Origin: a virus
Direction: 5' to 3' (one strand)
IMG/VR virus record: IMGVR_UViG_3300045119_000370
Span: 53,743-117,742 of that record
DNA length: 64,000 bases
This document shows positions 29,137 to 37,888 of the stretch, one piece after another; the first letter of the stretch is position 1; each line of letters starts with the position of its first letter. Below the pieces are notes generated by a model. The model searched no databases. It saw nothing but the letters and a program-made list of their open reading frames with translations, and was not told the DNA's origin. The translations under genes were made by a program, and so were the position numbers.

Positions 29137-29309
29137 TTACGCGATGGGAGTATGCGGGTTTTTGGTACGTCATCCAGCGAGCGGTAGATGGTAGTGTGAC
29201 CGCTGAGCCGGAACCCGGCCAGCACCGGGCGGCGTACAAGGACAAGCACAGACGCGCTGCTATAGAAACCTATGCAGAGGCGCACAAGACTGATGTTCAA
29301 AAGCGTTGA
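29133..29309 (+). CDS. Hypothetical protein (58 aa)
   Basis: The protein starts MITRWEYAGFWYVIQRAVDG, coupled by ATGA to the polymerase gene. It is aromatic at the N-terminus and helical and charged at the C-terminus. Longer in-frame starts lie inside the polymerase gene. Function is unknown. Confidence 0.65.
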   Translation: MITRWEYAGFWYVIQRAVDGSVTAEPEPGQHRAAYKDKHRRAAIETYAEAHKTDVQKR

Positions 29310-29607
29310 AGGGCTGGTCGACGAGATCAACAAGACGGGTTGGCTGATCACTGAGATTTACCAACGCGATCATGACCAGTGGTTCGCGGTGCTGCGCAAG
29401 CGAGGCGACTTCAGTGCCGCCTATGGTGAGGCTGCAACCATGCTCGGCGCGCTGGGTACGGCGTGGACCGAGGCGCAGATGCACAAGCGCATGACCAACG
29501 CCGACTGGGATGCGCTCAAGCCCAAGAAGGTCAAGGTGGACGAGCCGATTAAGCAGATTGCCGCAGAGATCAAGCGGCGCGGGTCAATTCCAAGGATCAA
29601 GCCATAA
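29293..29607 (+). CDS. Hypothetical protein (104 aa)
   Basis: The protein starts MFKSVEGLVDEINKTGWLIT (an alternative start is at 29272). It has a basic C-terminal half (KPKKVKVDEPIKQIAAEIKR). It lies between the polymerase and clamp-loader genes with no gaps, so it may be a replisome accessory protein, on position only. Confidence 0.65.
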   Translation: MFKSVEGLVDEINKTGWLITEIYQRDHDQWFAVLRKRGDFSAAYGEAATMLGALGTAWTEAQMHKRMTNADWDALKPKKVKVDEPIKQIAAEIKRRGSIPRIKP

Positions 29608-30579
29608 ATGGTCAAGCGTATCGTCGAGGTCGAGCCGCCGCGTGGCGGCACTCTTTACAACACATATAGACCGAAGCTGTTCAAGGAGGTCATTGGCCAA
29701 GAGTTGGTGGTCAACGCGCTGGTCAAGATTTTGCAGAAGGACGCAGCGCACACCTTCCTGTTCACGGGACCGTCGGGAGTCGGCAAGACAACGTTGGCCC
29801 GATTGTCAGCGAAGTTCGTGCGCTGCGCTCCGCAAGATATCGTCGAGATCGCGGCGGCGGTCAATACCGGCGTCGATGCCATGCGTGAAATCCAAGCGGC
29901 GGCGGACTATCAGCCGTTCGGTGGCGAGAGCAAGGCGATCATCCTCGACGAGGTCCAGCGGCTGAGCAAGCCGGCATGGGAATCGCTGCTCAAGGCGTTG
30001 GAGGAGCCGGCATCGCACACTTACTGGTTCCTGTGCACTACCGAGCCGGACAAGGTGCCGAAGACCGTCACCACACGTGCGGTCAGTTTCAAGCTCAAGC
30101 CGGTCGCCGACGCGGACATGCGCGACCTCTTAGCCGACGTTTGCAACAAGGAGGGCATCGAGCTTGCCGGCGACGTCGACAACCTCCTGATCAGTAATGC
30201 CGGCGGCTCACCTCGTCAGCTGCTCAGCGATCTCGCCATGGTGCGTGATGCCGAGAGCAAGGCATCGGCGGCGGCACTCTTGTCGACGGCAGTCGAGAGT
30301 GAGCCAGTGCGTGAACTGTGTCGGATGCTGAGCGACGGCAAGGGCAGCTGGCAGAAGGCGATGGCCATCGTCGCCAAAATACTGGATGAGCAAGAACCGG
30401 AAGAGGCCCGCATCTTGGTGTGTCGCTACATGGCGGCCGTGGCGATCAGTGCGACCAACGACCGCGCCGCGCAGCATGCGTGCATGGTGCTCGATTTCTT
30501 TCGTGCGCAGTTTTTCAGTGGCGAGGGCGCTGCCCCTTTAATTTTAGCAATCGGAAACGTTTTGCTGGCAAACCGCTGA
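29608..30579 (+). CDS. Clamp-loader ATPase (DnaX/gp44-like)
   Basis: A 323-residue AAA+ protein. YRPKLFKEVIGQ is the typical start of clamp-loader subunits, followed by Walker A GPSGVGKT (54-61), Walker B ILDEVQRL (D114, E115) and a sensor-1-like LCTTEPDKVPK. The SRC motif of loaders is altered to TRA. The zinc module of bacterial DnaX is missing, as in phage forms. The protein opens and places the sliding clamp encoded at 25260. No small loader subunit is recognised nearby. Confidence 0.88.
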   Translation: MVKRIVEVEPPRGGTLYNTYRPKLFKEVIGQELVVNALVKILQKDAAHTFLFTGPSGVGKTTLARLSAKFVRCAPQDIVEIAAAVNTGVDAMREIQAAADYQPFGGESKAIILDEVQRLSKPAWESLLKALEEPASHTYWFLCTTEPDKVPKTVTTRAVSFKLKPVADADMRDLLADVCNKEGIELAGDVDNLLISNAGGSPRQLLSDLAMVRDAESKASAAALLSTAVESEPVRELCRMLSDGKGSWQKAMAIVAKILDEQEPEEARILVCRYMAAVAISATNDRAAQHACMVLDFFRAQFFSGEGAAPLILAIGNVLLANR

Positions 30580-30604
30580 GCCGATGTTATATGATGGGGC
30601 AATC

Positions 30605-31171
30605 ATGGTAGACCGTTTGCAGCCCGAGAAGCCGGCCGTATCGAGACTGACACTCGACCAGCTGGAAGGCGACCTCAAGATCGACGAGTACGCGCTCAAC
30701 GACGTGTGTCGTGAGCACCCGACGCTGTTTTATCGGGTCGCCCGCGAACTGGCTTTCGCCATCTCGCGTCGCGACGCCGCCAAGGTCGAACTGGAAAGGA
30801 CCGAGGGCCAGATAACCCTGTCCATGCGTGATCAGGCCCGCGACGTTGGTGAAAAAACCACGGTCGACGAGATCAAGGCGCGGGTCCGCGAGAGCAATCA
30901 GTACATGACAGCTGCCGAGCGGTTGGCCATGCGGCAGATGGAAGTCGGCGAATGGGCGGCGCTAAAGGAAGCCTACGGGCAGCGTAGCTACGCATTGAAT
31001 CACATGGTCGACCTGTACCTCGCCAATTACTATGGCAACATCGAGCGACGCGAGAGCGTCGAGGATCGCGAGCGCAACGCCGACCGCGCCCGTGAGCGGC
31101 TGGCCGAGATGCGTCGCGCCGCTCCCTATAACAGGACCAGAAGAGAGGAAGATTCAGATGGTAGAACGTAA
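30605..31171 (+). CDS. Helical protein, possible UvsY-like recombination mediator (188 aa)
   Basis: The protein starts MVDRLQPEKPAVSRLTLDQL. It is highly helical with many charged residues (ARVRESNQYMTAAERLAMRQ; EAYGQRSYALNHMVDLYLAN). It lies between the clamp loader and the SSB and RecA genes, where T4-type phages place recombination mediators. The segment order faintly resembles UvsY. This is a weak assignment, and a plain structural helical protein is equally possible. It overlaps the SSB gene by 14 bp. Confidence 0.65.
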   Translation: MVDRLQPEKPAVSRLTLDQLEGDLKIDEYALNDVCREHPTLFYRVARELAFAISRRDAAKVELERTEGQITLSMRDQARDVGEKTTVDEIKARVRESNQYMTAAERLAMRQMEVGEWAALKEAYGQRSYALNHMVDLYLANYYGNIERRESVEDRERNADRARERLAEMRRAAPYNRTRREEDSDGRT

Positions 31172-32486
31172 CCGACCGGACGACGACCGGGGCCGCAGTG
31201 GCGGCAGCACTCGTGGAAAATGGCATTACGAACCGCAGAAGGCCGAAGACATCCGGGCGCGGGCGACGCGCACCAGTGGTCGCTTCGACAGTATCTTCAA
31301 GCCGGGCTTCGACACGTTCCGTCCCAAGGGTGGCGATAACTTGGTCCGCTTCCTGCCCGGCACGTGGAACTTGGGCGTAGCTTACGCTTACGACGTCTGG
31401 GTCCATCGTTACGTTGGTCCTGACGACTCGACGTATCTCTGTCTCGACAGAATGCTCGGCAAACAATGTCCGATCTGCGATGCGGCGGCCGAGGCCAAGC
31501 GTGCCAAGGATGACGAGGAAGCCAAGCAGCTGCGTGTGCTCCAGCAGGGCGTCGCATGGATACTCGACCGGCGTGGCGAGATGCCGAAGCAACCGCTCTT
31601 GTTTCAGATGAGCCGGACCCTCGACAGCACCATCCTGTCTTTGACTAACATCAAGGAGCAGATTTGGATCGATAACCCGACTGAAGGGTTCGATGTGACC
31701 ATCAAGCGTTCGGGCACCGGTCTGAACACGCGCTACATCGCTGCCATCGACCGTGATCCGTCGCCGATTGCCGAGAAGCAGCGCGACTTCGACAAGATCA
31801 TGGACTACATCGAGACAAACCCCCTCGACACCGTGCTCCATTACTTCGACGCCGACTATCTCGACCGGGTCATGTCGGGGACTACCGGCCCGCGTGATGA
31901 CAAGGAGGAGGTACGCGGCCGCGAGCGCGAGCGTGATGATCGGGACGAGCGTGAGGAACCCCGCCGTGACCGCGACCGTGATGGTGAGCGGGACGAGCGG
32001 GCGGTGCGCAGCCGGCGTGATGAACCAGAACCGGAGCGCGCACGATCCAGCCGGCGTGACGAGCCGGAACCGGATCGCGAGGAGCGCTCGCCAAGGCGTG
32101 GGCGTGATGAGCCGGAACCGGATCGCCCGGGCCGTAGGGCGGCCCGTGACGAGGCCAAGGACGAGGAGGACGAGGATCGGGCCGGTCGTGGCCGGCGCGA
32201 GCCTGACGACGCTCCCAGCCGCCGGGACCGGCGTTCTGACCCGGAGGAGGAGGATCAGGCGCGGGATGAGCGTCGCGCACGCGGCAATGGTGCTCGTAGG
32301 GACGACAAGGACGAACCACCTTTCGATGCCGATCCCCCGGCACGCAGCCGTCGCGAGCGTGCCGACGAGGATGAGGAAAGCCGTCCCCGTCGCAGCGTAG
32401 AGCGTCAGCGGCCGGACGATGAACCGCGTGCGGCCCGGCGCGGTGACGATGATGAAGAGGACCGCCGGCCGCCGCGTCGTCGCTGA
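31158..32486 (+). CDS. Single-stranded DNA-binding protein (gp32-like) with long mixed-charge tail
   Basis: A 442-residue protein. Residues 30-235 resemble T4 gp32-type SSBs: FRPKGGDNLVRFLPG, a Cys-containing LCLDRMLGKQCPICDAA (probable zinc site) and SGTGLNTRY. Residues 240-442 are almost only Arg, Asp, Glu and Pro, with near repeats such as SRRDEPEPERARSSRRDEPE. This makes a disordered tail about four times longer than the gp32 acidic tip, with mixed rather than purely acidic charge. gp32 coats ssDNA and recruits replication and recombination proteins through its tail. Its gene overlaps the RecA gene by one base. Confidence 0.8.
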   Translation: MVERNRPDDDRGRSGGSTRGKWHYEPQKAEDIRARATRTSGRFDSIFKPGFDTFRPKGGDNLVRFLPGTWNLGVAYAYDVWVHRYVGPDDSTYLCLDRMLGKQCPICDAAAEAKRAKDDEEAKQLRVLQQGVAWILDRRGEMPKQPLLFQMSRTLDSTILSLTNIKEQIWIDNPTEGFDVTIKRSGTGLNTRYIAAIDRDPSPIAEKQRDFDKIMDYIETNPLDTVLHYFDADYLDRVMSGTTGPRDDKEEVRGRERERDDRDEREEPRRDRDRDGERDERAVRSRRDEPEPERARSSRRDEPEPDREERSPRRGRDEPEPDRPGRRAARDEAKDEEDEDRAGRGRREPDDAPSRRDRRSDPEEEDQARDERRARGNGARRDDKDEPPFDADPPARSRRERADEDEESRPRRSVERQRPDDEPRAARRGDDDEEDRRPPRRR

Positions 32487-33586
32487 TGATCAAGCGACTT
32501 CGCCTCACTGACAATCCGCCTGTCACGGACGACGAGGACGCGGCAGGTGGATTGTACTTCGCCGCGCCCAAGAAGCGCGGCTTCATTCCGTCTGGCTGCA
32601 AGCTCTTGGATTTGGTTCTGGGAGGTGGCTGGGCGGAAGGCCGCATTGCCAACATCATCGGCGACAAGTCCACCGGCAAGACTTTACTGTGTATCGAGGC
32701 CGTCGCCAACTTCGTCAAAAAGTACAAGAATCGTGGTCGCGTTTTTTATCGCGAGGTCGAGGCCGCCTTCGACGTGGACTATGCCGAGGCTTTGGGTATG
32801 CCGGTCAGGGGCATCGATTTCAGTCATAACTTAGATAAGCCGCTTGAGACGGTGGAAGACCTGTTCGAGGACATGGATGCCGTCCTGACCGAGTTAGAGA
32901 ACGCCAAGACCAAGTATCATAGTCTGTACATCGTGGACTCGCTCGACGCACTGACCGACCGCGAGGAGCAGGCCCGCGCCATGGACAAGGGCAGCTACGG
33001 GGCCGACAAGTCCAAGAAGATGTCGCAGCTGTTCCGCCGGCTGGTGCGTCGCTTCGAAAACGCCAACATGACGGTCATCATCGTCAGTCAAGTGCGCAGC
33101 AAGATCGGTGTGACTTTCGGCGAGCGCACCACCCGGTCAGGCGGCCGCGCACTCGACTTCTATGGTTCGCAGTTCATCAAGCTGGCGCACTTGTCCGTAC
33201 TCTACCAGACACGTGATAGCCAGCGTCGCGCCATCGGTGTGAGCATCCGCGCCAAGAGCACCAAGAACAAGATCGGCTTACCGTTCCGCGAGTGTGATTT
33301 TGACTTGCTCTTTGGCTATGGTATAGACGATCTCGATGCGTGCTTACGATGGTTGGATGAGGCCAAGGGGTTGGGTCCGCTCGGTTACCATATCGTCAAG
33401 ACCAAGAAGGGCGACAAGCGCGCCAATGGTGCCTACGGTTCATTGAACGAGGTCATCGACGACATCTGGAAGCGGCCCAACGAGGAGTTCAAGAGCGAAC
33501 TGGAACGCGTGCGCAAAGTCGTCGAGGCGCGATGGTGGGAGATCGAGAAGAGCCATCTGCCTACGCGGAGGAAATACGATGGCTAA
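32486..33586 (+). CDS. RecA-like recombinase
   Basis: A 366-residue protein with Walker A GDKSTGKT (59-66), Walker B YIVDSLDALT, and VIIVSQVRSKIGV with the Gln that couples ATP hydrolysis. The order and the length fit phage RecA/UvsX-type strand-exchange proteins that load on ssDNA with SSB and a mediator. The C-terminal region after 290 is less conserved. It is followed by a winged-helix protein with an 8-bp overlap. Confidence 0.85.
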   Translation: MIKRLRLTDNPPVTDDEDAAGGLYFAAPKKRGFIPSGCKLLDLVLGGGWAEGRIANIIGDKSTGKTLLCIEAVANFVKKYKNRGRVFYREVEAAFDVDYAEALGMPVRGIDFSHNLDKPLETVEDLFEDMDAVLTELENAKTKYHSLYIVDSLDALTDREEQARAMDKGSYGADKSKKMSQLFRRLVRRFENANMTVIIVSQVRSKIGVTFGERTTRSGGRALDFYGSQFIKLAHLSVLYQTRDSQRRAIGVSIRAKSTKNKIGLPFRECDFDLLFGYGIDDLDACLRWLDEAKGLGPLGYHIVKTKKGDKRANGAYGSLNEVIDDIWKRPNEEFKSELERVRKVVEARWWEIEKSHLPTRRKYDG

Positions 33587-33926
33587 GGACGACGAGCGTG
33601 ATGGGTTCTTGAATCGTGGCGAGTATCTCAAACAGGAAGGGATGCAGCGGGTCGACGACAACGCCGACGAGGATTGGAAGTTGGAAGCCGACCGGGCTGT
33701 GTTGGCTGTCGCCGAGGAGAACCTCTATCTGACTTCTGACGATGTCATGGAGCGTATCGATCCAAGTGTACAAACGGGCGAACTAAGGGCGATGGGACCA
33801 GTAATGCTGCGTGCCGCCAAGGCAGGCTTGATAGTCAAGTCAGAGAAACCGGGGCGCAACTCGAACCGGCCATCGTTGCACTCCTCTCCGCGCACGGTTT
33901 GGAAGAGTTTGGTGTACGTACCTTGA
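33579..33926 (+). CDS. Winged-helix-like protein (115 aa)
   Basis: The protein starts MAKDDERDGFLNRGEYLKQE. The C-terminal 60 residues (YLTSDDVMERIDPSVQTGEL, AAKAGLIVKSE, SLHSSPRTVWKSLVYV) look like a winged helix of a type seen next to phage recombination genes. It is probably a DNA-binding accessory factor. The GGAGG-like site of the gene lies inside the RecA gene. Confidence 0.7.
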   Translation: MAKDDERDGFLNRGEYLKQEGMQRVDDNADEDWKLEADRAVLAVAEENLYLTSDDVMERIDPSVQTGELRAMGPVMLRAAKAGLIVKSEKPGRNSNRPSLHSSPRTVWKSLVYVP

Positions 33927-33941
33927 AAAGGAGAAGGTCCA

Positions 33942-34475
33942 ATGTCGGAAGTCACAGCCAGTTCAGGACTGAAGGTGAAGAGTCCCCGTTTCAAAGTCAA
34001 AGTGGGGCAGAAACATATCGACGAATCGCTTACTAAAAGCTCGTCGCACTGCATGACTGCCGAAGCGATCAAGGATGCCATACCGGAAGCACGCTACGTG
34101 TCGGTTGACATATCCACCGTCCGATTTACCGATATCAAGAAGGGTCTTCGCTACACTTATCTGACCCCGAGGGTTTGTCAGATAGCAATCCTCGACTATG
34201 ATCGTGGCGCGAAAATCTACCCGTTCGGATTTGAGTTGCGCACTGCGATGATCACTCAGAGTGCCGTCGGCTCGACGTGGGCCGCCAGTAAGGAGCGCAA
34301 TCGCAATGCGCTGCGTAAACGGAATCTGCTCGGCGCGAAAAAGATGTCGGATGAAGCAAGCGAGGGCACCGGACGTATTCCTCATATTGTCGGTGGGAAG
34401 CCACCACCGCGCATGGGTACCCGACGTCAACACGGAATTAGAGCTTACGAGACATCCCTCCAAAGGCTGAAGTAA
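33942..34475 (+). CDS. Conserved phage protein (177 aa)
   Basis: The protein starts MSEVTASSGLKVKSPRFKVK. The block SSHCMTAEAIKDAIPEARYV, then SVDISTVRFTDIKKGLRYTY, is familiar from phage conserved hypotheticals. It ends in a basic tail (PPPRMGTRRQHGIRAY). It overlaps the nuclease gene by one base. Function is unknown. Confidence 0.75.
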   Translation: MSEVTASSGLKVKSPRFKVKVGQKHIDESLTKSSSHCMTAEAIKDAIPEARYVSVDISTVRFTDIKKGLRYTYLTPRVCQIAILDYDRGAKIYPFGFELRTAMITQSAVGSTWAASKERNRNALRKRNLLGAKKMSDEASEGTGRIPHIVGGKPPPRMGTRRQHGIRAYETSLQRLK

Positions 34476-34999
34476 TGGCGGGTGGCCGGGCGTCCAAGGC
34501 CAAGGGCAGTGCGTTCGAGCGTGACGTCTGCGTAAAGCTCAGCCTGTGGATCAGCGAGGGCAAGAACAAGGACTTGTTCTGGCGCTCGGCCATGAGCGGC
34601 GGTCGAGCCAGTCGGGGATTGACGCGCGGTGACATCTTACGCCGGCAGGCCGGCGACATCACCGCCGTCGCCCCGGAAGGGCACGTACTCACCGACCAGT
34701 TCTACATCGAACTGAAACACCTGAAGAACCTCGCGATGATGTCGTTCGTCGTGTCGAACTCCGGGGCGTTGCAACGCGAGTGGGTGAAGACGATCAAGCA
34801 GGCGCATTGCTTCGGCCGCATTCCGATGATGATCGTCAAGCAGAACAACTACGCCACACTGGTGCTGGTCGCCGGCAGTATGTACAGACCGCGTACCAAT
34901 CCGCTCGTCAGTCGACGCATCCCGCTCGCCACCGTGCGCGGCGTCAATCTGTATCTGTTCGACGAGCTTTTGGAGGAGAGGTTCACAGTATGCCTATGA
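34475..34999 (+). CDS. PDDEXK nuclease, Holliday-junction-resolvase-like (174 aa)
   Basis: The N-terminal KAKGSAFERDVCVKLS has the Glu-containing helix of this superfamily. The active-site order is G-D-I-T (RQAGDITAV) followed by FYIELKHLK (E-x-K), the PD-(D/E)xK core. A C-terminal strand pair follows. Family members cut branched DNA during recombination or packaging. It sits between RecA and SbcD/SbcC genes, which supports a recombination role. The specific substrate cannot be told from sequence. Confidence 0.75.
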   Translation: MAGGRASKAKGSAFERDVCVKLSLWISEGKNKDLFWRSAMSGGRASRGLTRGDILRRQAGDITAVAPEGHVLTDQFYIELKHLKNLAMMSFVVSNSGALQREWVKTIKQAHCFGRIPMMIVKQNNYATLVLVAGSMYRPRTNPLVSRRIPLATVRGVNLYLFDELLEERFTVCL

Positions 35000-35334
35000 A
35001 GCCAATTATGAAGCCGGAAGAGTACCCGACGGCGCACAACATCGAGGCTGGCAACGTTTACGCGGCGCTCAACTATCTGCGCGAGGTCGGTCGCCAGATG
35101 ACCGTCAGTGCGAATCTCGGCCGGACGTCGGGCGAGGGCGAGGCGGCCGAGATGACCGTCAAGGCGGTCGAGGTGGTGGCGCATGCGATTGAGGTAATCC
35201 TCGACGATCTGGTCGAGAGTGCAGAAGGCATGCGCGATAAGTTCGAGACCATCCTGAAGCCGGCCATCGACGTGCGTGCGCCCTACGCCAAGGTGATGGT
35301 GAGCAAACTGGTCAAAGCAGCACTGGGCAAATGA
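34990..35334 (+). CDS. Hypothetical helical protein (114 aa)
   Basis: The protein starts MPMKPIMKPEEYPTAHNIEA, with GGAGAGG upstream. It is mainly helical and Ala/Val-rich. The frame is open further upstream inside the nuclease gene, but without a start signal. It overlaps its neighbours by 4-10 bp. No family is recognised. Confidence 0.7.
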   Translation: MPMKPIMKPEEYPTAHNIEAGNVYAALNYLREVGRQMTVSANLGRTSGEGEAAEMTVKAVEVVAHAIEVILDDLVESAEGMRDKFETILKPAIDVRAPYAKVMVSKLVKAALGK

Positions 35335-35729
35335 CCTACGCTGTTCGTACCAAGGTACCGGTCACCAAGAGCAAGACTGAGATCGAGGCGACGCTCGCCA
35401 AGCATGGGGCGAAGAGGTTCGCTTACTACATCGAGCCGAACCGTGCATCGGTGGTGTTCGAGGCTTCCGACCGGCGGATCAGGTTTGACTTGCCTCTCCC
35501 AGAGGGCGAGCAGAAGCAGCGCGAGCGCTGGCGTGCACTGCTCCTGTGCATCAAGGCCAAGCTGGAAAGTGTGGAAGCCAAGATCGAGACGTTCGAGGAG
35601 GCTTTCTTAGCGCACGTGGTAATGCCTGACGGCTCGACGGTCAGCGAAGGTCTCATCCCGCAGATCAGGATCGCGTACAAGGACGGCACCATGCCGACGC
35701 TCCTGCCGCCGCCGAGGAAGGGTCCGTGA
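35331..35729 (+). CDS. Conserved phage protein (132 aa)
   Basis: The protein starts MTYAVRTKVPVTKSKTEIEA. The block RIRFDLPLPEGEQKQRERWR, then ALLLCIKAKLESVEAKIETF, is a pattern I recall from a family found in many phages next to recombination genes. No function is known to me. It is coupled by 4-bp overlaps on both sides. Confidence 0.75.
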   Translation: MTYAVRTKVPVTKSKTEIEATLAKHGAKRFAYYIEPNRASVVFEASDRRIRFDLPLPEGEQKQRERWRALLLCIKAKLESVEAKIETFEEAFLAHVVMPDGSTVSEGLIPQIRIAYKDGTMPTLLPPPRKGP

Positions 35730-35953
35730 GACGACGACACTATCCGCAGTTGGTCAATGCTTACTCGTTGGTCGACCCGATGAGTGTCATGCGTTCAGTC
35801 GCGACCGAGGTCTATTTATTCCCCAATAGAAAAGTATGGGTGCCGGCTAGAGGGTTGGGCTTCCAATCAGTGTTCCATGCCGGCAAGCTGGCGTGGGGCG
35901 TGTTCCGGGGCCGCTACGACGCACTGGTGTGGCCGGGACAGGGCGACATATGA
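35726..35953 (+). CDS. Hypothetical protein, GTG start (75 aa)
   Basis: The GTG at 35726 overlaps the previous stop. The protein starts MRRRHYPQLVNAYSLVDPMS and is aromatic and basic (VWVPARGLGFQSVFHAGKLA). It is coupled by ATGA to the next gene. No family is recognised. Confidence 0.6.
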   Translation: MRRRHYPQLVNAYSLVDPMSVMRSVATEVYLFPNRKVWVPARGLGFQSVFHAGKLAWGVFRGRYDALVWPGQGDI

Positions 35954-36255
35954 CCGTCATCGCTTGGTTGACTGGGTCGGCACTGACACCCGAGATCATG
36001 CGCCAGATGCAAGAGTCGGCACGCGCGCCGTTCAACTGCGGCTACTCGCTCGGTCTCCAGTATCCATGGGTGTACGGTCGACCCGGCGGTTTCTGGGAGG
36101 TGTGGTGCAAATACTGCAACGTGCTGCACTCGGTCCATGAGCACGACAACGATGTGTTGGCGCGCTTCGCTGCCATGGATGCATGCCACCAAGCCAACGG
36201 TCTGAGCCAGTACCCGACGCAGGACGTCATCAACGCAATGGACACGACACCATGA
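35950..36255 (+). CDS. Hypothetical protein (101 aa)
   Basis: The protein starts MTVIAWLTGSALTPEIMRQM. It has a Gly/Trp-rich middle (YGRPGGFWEVWCKYCNVLHS) with a CxxC that might hold zinc along with His residues. It is coupled by 4-bp overlaps to both neighbours, the next being SbcD. Function is unknown. Confidence 0.65.
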   Translation: MTVIAWLTGSALTPEIMRQMQESARAPFNCGYSLGLQYPWVYGRPGGFWEVWCKYCNVLHSVHEHDNDVLARFAAMDACHQANGLSQYPTQDVINAMDTTP

Positions 36256-37247
36256 CCGTGATCGTTACGGCCGACCTACACTGGAATGACAATCCGCGCG
36301 ACGCCTACCGGCATCAGTATGTCGAGTGGCTGGAAGGGTGCCTGAAGAAGCACAAGGCGGAAGCACTGTTCATTCTCGGTGATCTCACCGACGCCAAGGA
36401 CGAGCACCGCAGTTGGTTGGTCAATCAGGTGGTCGCGCATTTAACCAGATGGGCGCGCCTTTGCCCGGTCATCATCATCCGGGGCAACCATGATTTTCTC
36501 AGCCCGGACTGGCCGTTTTTCGGCTTCGTCGACAAGCTGCACAACGTCCATTGGGTCAATTGGCCAATGAACTACGATGAGATCGCGCTCAAGATGGAAT
36601 TGAGCATCGGTCGCTTCGTCATGCTGCCACACACCAGCGACTACAAGAAGGAGTGGGCCGAGTTCGATTTTGGTAAGTATGAGTGGGTGTTCACGCACAA
36701 CACGTTCACCGGTTCCGACTATGGTCAGGGACCGCTGGCCAAGGGCATCCCGCCCGATGTGTTCCCGGACTCGTGCGTGGTCCTGTCCGGCGACGTGCAC
36801 ATCCCACAACACGTTAAGCCGGTGACCTATGTGGGTGCACCGTATCTCATCGACTTCGGCGACGACTACGACCCGCGTGTCATGCTGATCGGCAGGGGCA
36901 GTGTCAAATCGATCTTGGTCGACGGCCCGCAGAAGCGTCTGGTCGAGATCAAGAGCCTCGCCGATCTGAAGAAGGTCAAGCTCGCAGGCGGCGACATGGT
37001 CAAGGTGCGGCTCAACCTTGCGACAGAAGATCGCAGCAAGTGGCCCGAGATGCAGACGGCGATCAAGCAGTGGGCCGAGAAGCAGGGGCTTGTGCTATCG
37101 TCAAGCCAGCCGATGGTCGCGCGTGAGCCGGGGCTGAAACGAGTGCGTATATATGATGACAAGTTGCTGGTAAGGGATTATGTAAAGAGTCGTGGGGCCG
37201 ACGCCGCTACCGAGAAGACCGGTTTACGTTTGATGGAGAAGGCATGA
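36252..37247 (+). CDS. SbcD/gp47-like nuclease (metallophosphoesterase)
   Basis: A 331-residue protein with the calcineurin-like metal motifs in order: TADLH (D8, H10), GDLTD (D44), RGNHD (N79, H80), a His before TGSDY (FTHNTFTGSDY) and GDVHIPQ. SbcD/Mre11 relatives are the nuclease partner of SbcC/Rad50. The sbcC gene follows two small genes downstream. The pair processes DNA ends during phage recombination-dependent replication, as T4 gp46/gp47 do. The ATGA overlap sets the start. Confidence 0.85.
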   Translation: MTVIVTADLHWNDNPRDAYRHQYVEWLEGCLKKHKAEALFILGDLTDAKDEHRSWLVNQVVAHLTRWARLCPVIIIRGNHDFLSPDWPFFGFVDKLHNVHWVNWPMNYDEIALKMELSIGRFVMLPHTSDYKKEWAEFDFGKYEWVFTHNTFTGSDYGQGPLAKGIPPDVFPDSCVVLSGDVHIPQHVKPVTYVGAPYLIDFGDDYDPRVMLIGRGSVKSILVDGPQKRLVEIKSLADLKKVKLAGGDMVKVRLNLATEDRSKWPEMQTAIKQWAEKQGLVLSSSQPMVAREPGLKRVRIYDDKLLVRDYVKSRGADAATEKTGLRLMEKA

Positions 37248-37250
37248 GCC

Positions 37251-37601
37251 ATGACGTACAAACCCAAACCAGACGACTCCATCATCGACTATCCGGGCAT
37301 AGGAAAATTCATGGAGGGGTTAGCCGACATGCTCGAAGATATGCTCAGAATTACGGGCAAGAGCGATAAGAAATTGGTTTGGCTCATTGCTCAGGCGCGT
37401 CAGGAGGCGGCCGATCTGCCCGCTCATATCAAGCGAGTGCACGAGATTCGCTTCCAAAGGAAAATGACCGGCGATCCAGAAATCACCATGGAAGAGGTAT
37501 GCGGCGAGGTGTTGACCGAAAAAACACTGACCGAGTTATGTGAGGCGCTTACGGAGCGTTTGAACGCGATGGTGAGGGAAAGCAAACTGGAGAAGGCATG
37601 A
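37251..37601 (+). CDS. Hypothetical helical protein between sbcD and sbcC (116 aa)
   Basis: The protein starts MTYKPKPDDSIIDYPGIGKF and is helical (MEGLADMLEDMLRITGKSDK). It lies in the SbcD-SbcC operon, so it may be an accessory of that complex or merely co-expressed. No family is recognised. Confidence 0.65.
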   Translation: MTYKPKPDDSIIDYPGIGKFMEGLADMLEDMLRITGKSDKKLVWLIAQARQEAADLPAHIKRVHEIRFQRKMTGDPEITMEEVCGEVLTEKTLTELCEALTERLNAMVRESKLEKA

Positions 37602-37888
37602 GTGACGGGGCAGGGGATGATAGCAAGAGCCAATTTCGCAAATCTATTGAAACTGCCATCAACTCTCATTCGATGGAGAACGGCAGCGACACACCGGATT
37701 ACATTCTGGCCGAATATCTGGTCGGTTGTTTGGAGGCGTTCGACCGGGCAGTGACCAAGCGCACTGCATGGTATGACAAGGACGAGACGGACTTGCGTCG
37801 GATAGAGGAGGTGGCGGGTCGAATGCGAATGCCTCCTCCTACTTTCGTGGACCGGAACAAGTTGTCTGAGAACGACGACTCCGAATGA
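37598..37888 (+). CDS. Hypothetical protein between sbcD and sbcC (96 aa)
   Basis: The protein starts MSDGAGDDSKSQFRKSIETA. It is mostly helical with polar ends (LSENDDSE). It is coupled by ATGA to both the preceding gene and sbcC. No family is recognised. Confidence 0.65.
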   Translation: MSDGAGDDSKSQFRKSIETAINSHSMENGSDTPDYILAEYLVGCLEAFDRAVTKRTAWYDKDETDLRRIEEVAGRMRMPPPTFVDRNKLSENDDSE

